64,000 nucleotides of DNA from Fennellomyces sp. T-0311 (taxonomy: Eukaryota; Mucoromycota; Mucoromycetes; Mucorales; Lichtheimiaceae): the NCBI GenBank assembly GCA_025266875.1, contig JALLLT010000007.1, positions 930,001 through 994,000 of the forward strand, written 5' to 3'. A program made the translations under genes and the position numbers. Below the pieces are notes generated by a model. That model ran no database searches, was not told where the DNA came from, and saw only the letters and a list, made by a program, of their open reading frames with translations. Positions within the stretch are counted from its first letter, which is position 1; each line of letters begins with the position of its first letter. Positions 59,682-64,000 of this stretch are shown here, in pieces.

Positions 59682-60289
59682 CTAATATGACTAGTTGTGT
59701 CGATAGCTCTTACGTATACCTGAGTTAACTGCATCATTGTAACCGAGTGAGCAACCAAAATGCTTTTATGAAGCCAAAAGGTTATGTTGCACACGAATTA
59801 GAATGTTATATTTGATACGGACATACTGTGATGGTTTAGATCAGAGAATACGGTGAGACAGGATTTATTATGAACGGTTTATAAATGAAAAAAAAATAAA
59901 GGAAGGAATTGCATTTCACTTCTCTGTGTCGTCGTCCTGATCCTCGTCCTAGTCCTCTTCCTGCATTACTGTGTCGTAGGACTCGACGAGATAATATCCT
60001 CTATCTGCCTTACATTCCTTTTCGAGGTTGGAGGCAAAACAACGGCGAGAATTTGCCAAGAACATATGCTACATTTATTGTTAGTCTTAATGAAAAACGA
60101 GATACTGGCACTGCGAAAGGAAAAAAAAAGGTTGGAGATTTTTGCCAGTTGTAACACAACAGCAGACCGAGTTAACATCTTGGAGTTAAGATAAATCCAT
60201 ATGCCTATCGGGATTACACTTGTGCTAGCAAAAACGTCCTACTTTTTAGTTTACTTACTCGCATTGTTACAAGTGCTTCAAATGTATTG
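59682..60289. other. Spacer and probable 3' region
   Basis: May contain the last exon(s) of the minus-strand gene that follows; boundaries are not resolved. Confidence 0.35.
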
Positions 60290-61795
60290 CCAAGGCAGTC
60301 GAAATCGTGTCTATCTCTTGGGAGGTAGAAAATAGACAACGGTATGAGGCGATACGTTGCTTGATACATCAGATCCATCACAAAGCTGGTGCACCGAAAG
60401 CCTACATTTATGGGTTAAGATATCGTATTATTCCATATTTAACTCACCTTCGATCAACACGCCAATGACCGTAATCTCCTTATCATCAATACCATCCTTT
60501 ACCATCTTATCAAGCGCGTCCTTCATTTCATTTCCAAGTTTTACAAGATCAGGACGGCTGCCATTCTTGACTTTGTGCGGTGGCTTGATCTCGATAATAA
60601 GCAAACCTTGGCTAGGCATCATGCCGCATTCAAAGTTCACTGACAAATCAGAAAATTTGCCATTTTTCTTGGTTCTTTTGGACCCGTAGACCTCGCCATC
60701 AGTACTATACTCATAAAGGAATGTTAAAACCATATAAATCTTGGTTAATTTACTTATACGTTACCCCTTGCGTCTTGTCAGCTCCGTTTCTTCTAAAAAT
60801 GGGAGTATAACTGGGTGTACTGTTGATATGGAGAACGTGCTTTCATTGGCATCTGATTTCTTTGCAGATGTTGGCGAGTATGTCCGTGTGCTGTAGAGAA
60901 AGATAAATGCATAAATAAACAGATCCAGGACATAAACAGGTACATACATGTTTCGCAATGCCTCGCAAATATACTCATTGGTAATGATATTTGCTGTCGA
61001 GGTACAGTCAGTGAATTTCCTTTTACCAGCCTATATTCTTTCCTTAGTATAACAGTACTTTCGTACAGTAAATAACTGCTACCTTCGCAAATTTGTGCAA
61101 AGCGGCTTCCGTTGCATCTGAAAGCTGCTGGAGTGGATATCGGCTGTTGCATTCATCGACCATTGCTTGCCAGGTATTGTTGTCAAAGCCATACATAAGT
61201 TCTGAGCTAGGGTACACAGAATTGAGTCCGTCAATCACAAAAATGCAATTGATAGCCCTAGAAGGTTTATATCAGATCAGAGTTTGCTATCCAGGTATTT
61301 GTTTGCTTAATTCCAGTCGGAAATAAGTCACTTTTGGAAAGCGAATAAACCAAGAAAACAAGTATACTTACAGCTCCTCCTGGTATGTTGTTAATGTGCC
61401 CTTCTGTGCTCTTTCGATGGCCCGCGCACGGAACTTCGGTAGGGCGTCTGTGACGTTGATGCCTTGCAATGAAAAAAGATGTTCTGAAAGATCTCTCTGC
61501 AATATGTATGAGCGGCCACTTGTGGCACGGTCGGGTGGGATGGGTATGTCTTGTAATTGATTCTGAATACCACTTGTTTAGAAAGCTGTATGCGCCCTAG
61601 TTCAGCCACCGAAGTGCACGAATAAAGGTTACCAATAATCTATGTCGTGGTGATGGTAAAGTTAAACTAGTCTTTAGTCAGAAGAATAGAACTTATTCTG
61701 TTCTAACGAGTCATACTTGCACAAAACATCAGGGTATGTCAAACGTGGTTCACTGATGTCTTTTCCGGGCGATTCTGAGCCAAATCCTGGCCTGA
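60290..61795 (-). CDS. Multi-exon protein with a PD-(D/E)XK-like core, Mucoromycota-type family
   Basis: Minus-strand coding blocks in order: 'PGFGSESPGKDISEPRLTYP' (about 61785), 'SGRSYILQRDLSEHLFSLQG' (61562-61381), 'NCIFVIDGLNSVYPSSELMY' (about 61259-61086), 'STRTYSPTSAKKSDANESTF' (about 60890-60770), the core block (60719-60449) and 'YQATYRLIPLSIFYLPRDRH' (about 60395-60262). The core has 'GKFSDLSVNF', then 'GLLIIEIKPPHK' and 'RPDLVKLGNEMKDALDKMV'. The Asp followed by Glu-x-Lys at a strand end is the PD-(D/E)XK nuclease pattern. From memory, similar proteins are abundant in Mucorales and unannotated. Nuclease activity is inferred only. First and last exons are uncertain, and one junction near 61600 was not resolved. 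Confidence 0.5.
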
Positions 61796-62044
61796 ATCAT
61801 TACTGGCACGCTAAACGGTTGTGATCATAAATATATGGTAGCCTCCAACGTCCACAGTAACGCTTTTTACTCACCAGTGGAAAAAGGAACGGAGAGAGGA
61901 GGGCAGAGGGGAGGAAAAGCCAACATCTAAAGAGATCCATGATTAGCCTTTGATCACACTAGCCATTTCATCCACTCGCAAGAGGAAGAAAAAGCACAAG
62001 AAAAACCGCAAGCGCAAGAAGCGAAGTATATCACACTAACAATG
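61796..62044. other. Short spacer
   Basis: Holds a purine-rich 'ggagagaggagggcagaggg' run and an 'agaagcgaag' run. A GT-AG-like donor near 61875 might belong to a 5' exon of the preceding minus-strand gene. Confidence 0.3.
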
Positions 62045-62060
62045 CTAAATGATCAAGAGT

Positions 62061-62695
62061 TCCTATGGAACGGCCGGACCTCTAGCGACCTCCAATGGCG
62101 GAAATTAACGGTAACCAACCCCCTACATCAGCAGTACTGGAAGCTACGAAACGACTTGACCTCAACCAAGGACCCGGTTGCAGCGGCCATTGATAAGAAA
62201 CGAGACGAAGAGTTTACAGCTCGGTCTTCCAAGTATAAATCAATTCGGTGTCTAAGACCATATCGCCTTGTCGACCCCATCTTGTACTTGGCAGCCTCAT
62301 CTAAGGATCGACACCGACTGGTTAAATGGCGTATGCATTGGCTTCCCTCATACCCCCTGAAGGACTGCGAATGCGGTACAGTTGCTGCCCCTCGAGAACA
62401 CTATGCCACCTGTCCATTGCTTCGGGCAGAACTTCAAGAACTACTCCTAGCATTTGGACCAGTCCCTGAACAACAAAGCAATACACAGGTGATCGACTTT
62501 ATGTTGAACAGCCTTCCGCGCTCAAATAATGGACTGACCCGGGGCAAATGGAAGCAGGCGTGGCCCGCACTTTTGCATGTCCTCCGCAAGGTTGATAGAC
62601 TGAGCCATAAAGATGCGCAGTACGATGACGATGAACCGGCACCGGAAGAAGCTCTTCAAGGCGGACCATCAGCACGTACACACCACCACACTTAG
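62061..62695 (+). pseudogene. C-terminal fragment of LINE ORF2 (frame intact)
   Basis: The frame is open across the insert; the ATG at 62042 lies in the host target sequence, so the apparent start is fortuitous. The fragment carries 'RLVDPILYLAASSKDRHRLV', the zinc-knuckle-like 'CECGTVAAPREHYATC' (C-x-C-x8-H-x3-C) and 'GLTRGKWKQAWPALLHVLRK'. It aligns with the fragment at 33914-34750 over the whole shared length, without that copy's stop codon. The reverse transcriptase and endonuclease are absent, so it cannot move by itself. Confidence 0.7.
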
Positions 62696-62928
62696 GGTGA
62701 TACCCACGTTTACATTATTGATATTCTATCTACACTGTTTTTCTTCTCTCTAATTCTATAACTTTACGCAACGTTTCCATATCGGCCTGTCTTTTTCCCC
62801 GTAAGGGGTTTTTTCAGACATGGCACCAGATACCCTTTTATATCTATACATTTGTACCGCAAGGAAGCGACCATATACCTATTGGAGCAGGTCAAAAAGT
62901 CTTCCAAATAAAATTTATACTTTTTCAA
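62061..62928 (+). mobile_element. Second 5'-truncated LINE insertion with 16-bp target-site duplication
   Basis: CTAAATGATCAAGAGT occurs directly before (62045-62060) and after (62929-62944) the insert. The insert is 868 bp: the last part of the LINE ORF, then a 3' region sharing segments with the copy at 33731-34753. It ends shortly after an AATAAA signal with no long poly(A) tail. An exact target duplication and an unbroken frame indicate a recent insertion. Confidence 0.8.
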
Positions 62929-62944
62929 CTAAATGATCAAGAGT

Positions 62945-63545
62945 ACATTTCTTGGCATTTTGCTTAATCTTGTGATGACACGAGAACCTTACCAGGTTCA
63001 AGCAGGAAAGTGTATGTGTCATATGCAAATAGACGGGCCATTTTGTCAAGAGACCTATAAATGGATGCATGGTCTTGATTCCCATGCACTCTTTTGCGTA
63101 CGTACGTGAATGTGTACCATGATACACTAATATGGTGGTTTCTTTATCTACGTATGTATATACACTTTATAACGTGAAATAGATCTAAATATCTTGAAGG
63201 CTCATTATATAATGGTTGTCGATGACCAACTATCTGTATACGCCAAGTGAATCGACATTAATATCAGATAGTGCGCTATAGAATGGCCAAGCGAAATATC
63301 CATATTATTAGTTTAGAGTTGTACTAATACAGATTTCTTCATACCGCTCAGTGTAATATATGTACAAACAAAACCAGGTGCCTTTTATCTGCCTATAAAA
63401 AACAAGTAGAAATGAGAACAATTGTCACAGAACCTAAGCAGCAGTCTGTTTACCAATATATCAAACAAGAAATGCTCCTATATAAAAGATAAGAGACCAG
63501 GCAGACGTAGATATACAATAAGTGGAAGAAGATTCGCAGATGAAA
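62945..63545. other. AT-rich spacer
   Basis: No gene or repeat recognised before the satellite array. Confidence 0.45.
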
Positions 63546-64000
63546 TGCTGAGGGACTAGGCGGACGCACCCCCTAGTGTTCCACATTCACCCACTCGGGT
63601 ATATCACTACCCTGGGAAGCAAAGAAGATAAGTGCTGAGGGACTAGGCGGACGCACCCCCTAGTGTTCCACACTTAGCCACCGAAAAGGTAGAACGAAAG
63701 AAGATTCGCAGACGAATGCTGAGGGACTAGGCGGACGCACCCCCTAGTGTTCCACATCCACCCACTCAGGTATAACACTACCCGGGAAGCAAAGAAGATA
63801 AGTGCTGAGGGACTAGGCGGACGCACCCCCTAGTGTTCCACACTTAGCCACGGAAAAGGTAGAACGAAAGAAGATTCGCAGACGAATGCTGAGGGACTAG
63901 GCGGACGCACCCCCTAGTGTTCCACATTCACCCACTCGGGTATATCACTACCCTGGGAAGCAAAGAAGATAAGTGCTGAGGGACTAGGCGGACGCACCCC
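63546..64000. repeat. Satellite array with a two-unit higher order, open at the window edge
   Basis: A constant core of about 40 bp ('tgctgagggactaggcggac' onward to 'tagtgttccaca') starts at 63546, 63633, 63717, 63803, 63887 and 63974. Two different spacers alternate between cores: one with 'cccactcgggtat...gggaagcaaagaagataag', the other with 'agccaccgaaaaggtagaacg...gattcgcagacgaa'. The true period is therefore about 170 bp. The core contains an inverted pair (ACTAGG...CCCTAGT) able to form a hairpin. The array continues past 64000. Confidence 0.9.

Overview
The window reads as nuclear DNA of an early-diverging filamentous fungus, most likely Mucoromycota (Mucorales-like). This rests on short GT-AG introns of about 49-82 bp, compact multi-exon housekeeping genes, and the mobile-element mix: a PIF/Harbinger element, a tyrosine-recombinase Crypton with a C-terminal GCR1_C-like domain, 5'-truncated LINEs and a DUF6729-like relic. 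The species cannot be named from the sequence.

Layout. Bases 1-164 hold the 3' end of a plus-strand gene. About 0.6-16.6 kb is a mobile-element island: a decayed DUF6729-like gene (1.4-3.5 kb), a structurally complete two-gene PIF/Harbinger element (4334-7615) with a pogo-like MITE nested in it, an unrecognised multi-exon gene (about 7.7-9.0 kb), a 35-bp inverted repeat, an 86-bp minisatellite, and a Crypton (13.5-16.3 kb) whose upstream region carries five regularly spaced TGACTCA sites.

17.1-29.7 kb is gene-dense: a TPR/F-box/LRR protein (Dia2/Pof3 layout), Nbp35, a DCAF4-like WD40 protein, a small Cys-rich protein, a tomosyn/Lgl protein with an R-SNARE tail, Apc11 and an EamA-type transporter. 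29.7-38.2 kb is AT-rich and gene-poor, with a LINE fragment framed by a 19-bp target-site duplication. LSM3 and an Sfp1-like zinc-finger gene converge at 38.2-40.1 kb. 43.0-53.0 kb is dense again: glyoxalase I, a GT15 mannosyltransferase, mitochondrial tyrosyl-tRNA synthetase, the SRP receptor alpha subunit and an MCT-type transporter. 53-64 kb is AT-rich with a few lineage-type genes, a possible MITE, a second young LINE fragment and a satellite array running off the end.

The housekeeping genes do not form a pathway cluster. They serve cytosolic Fe-S assembly, the anaphase-promoting complex, mRNA decay/splicing, secretion, ER targeting, Golgi mannosylation, methylglyoxal removal and mitochondrial translation. 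The most novel-looking locus is the eight-exon gene at 56182-57772. All seven introns fall in phase 1, the reconstructed frame closes exactly, and the protein carries three diverged copies of a C-x4-C-x12-H-x4-H finger separated by similar linker exons, which points to growth by exon-module duplication.
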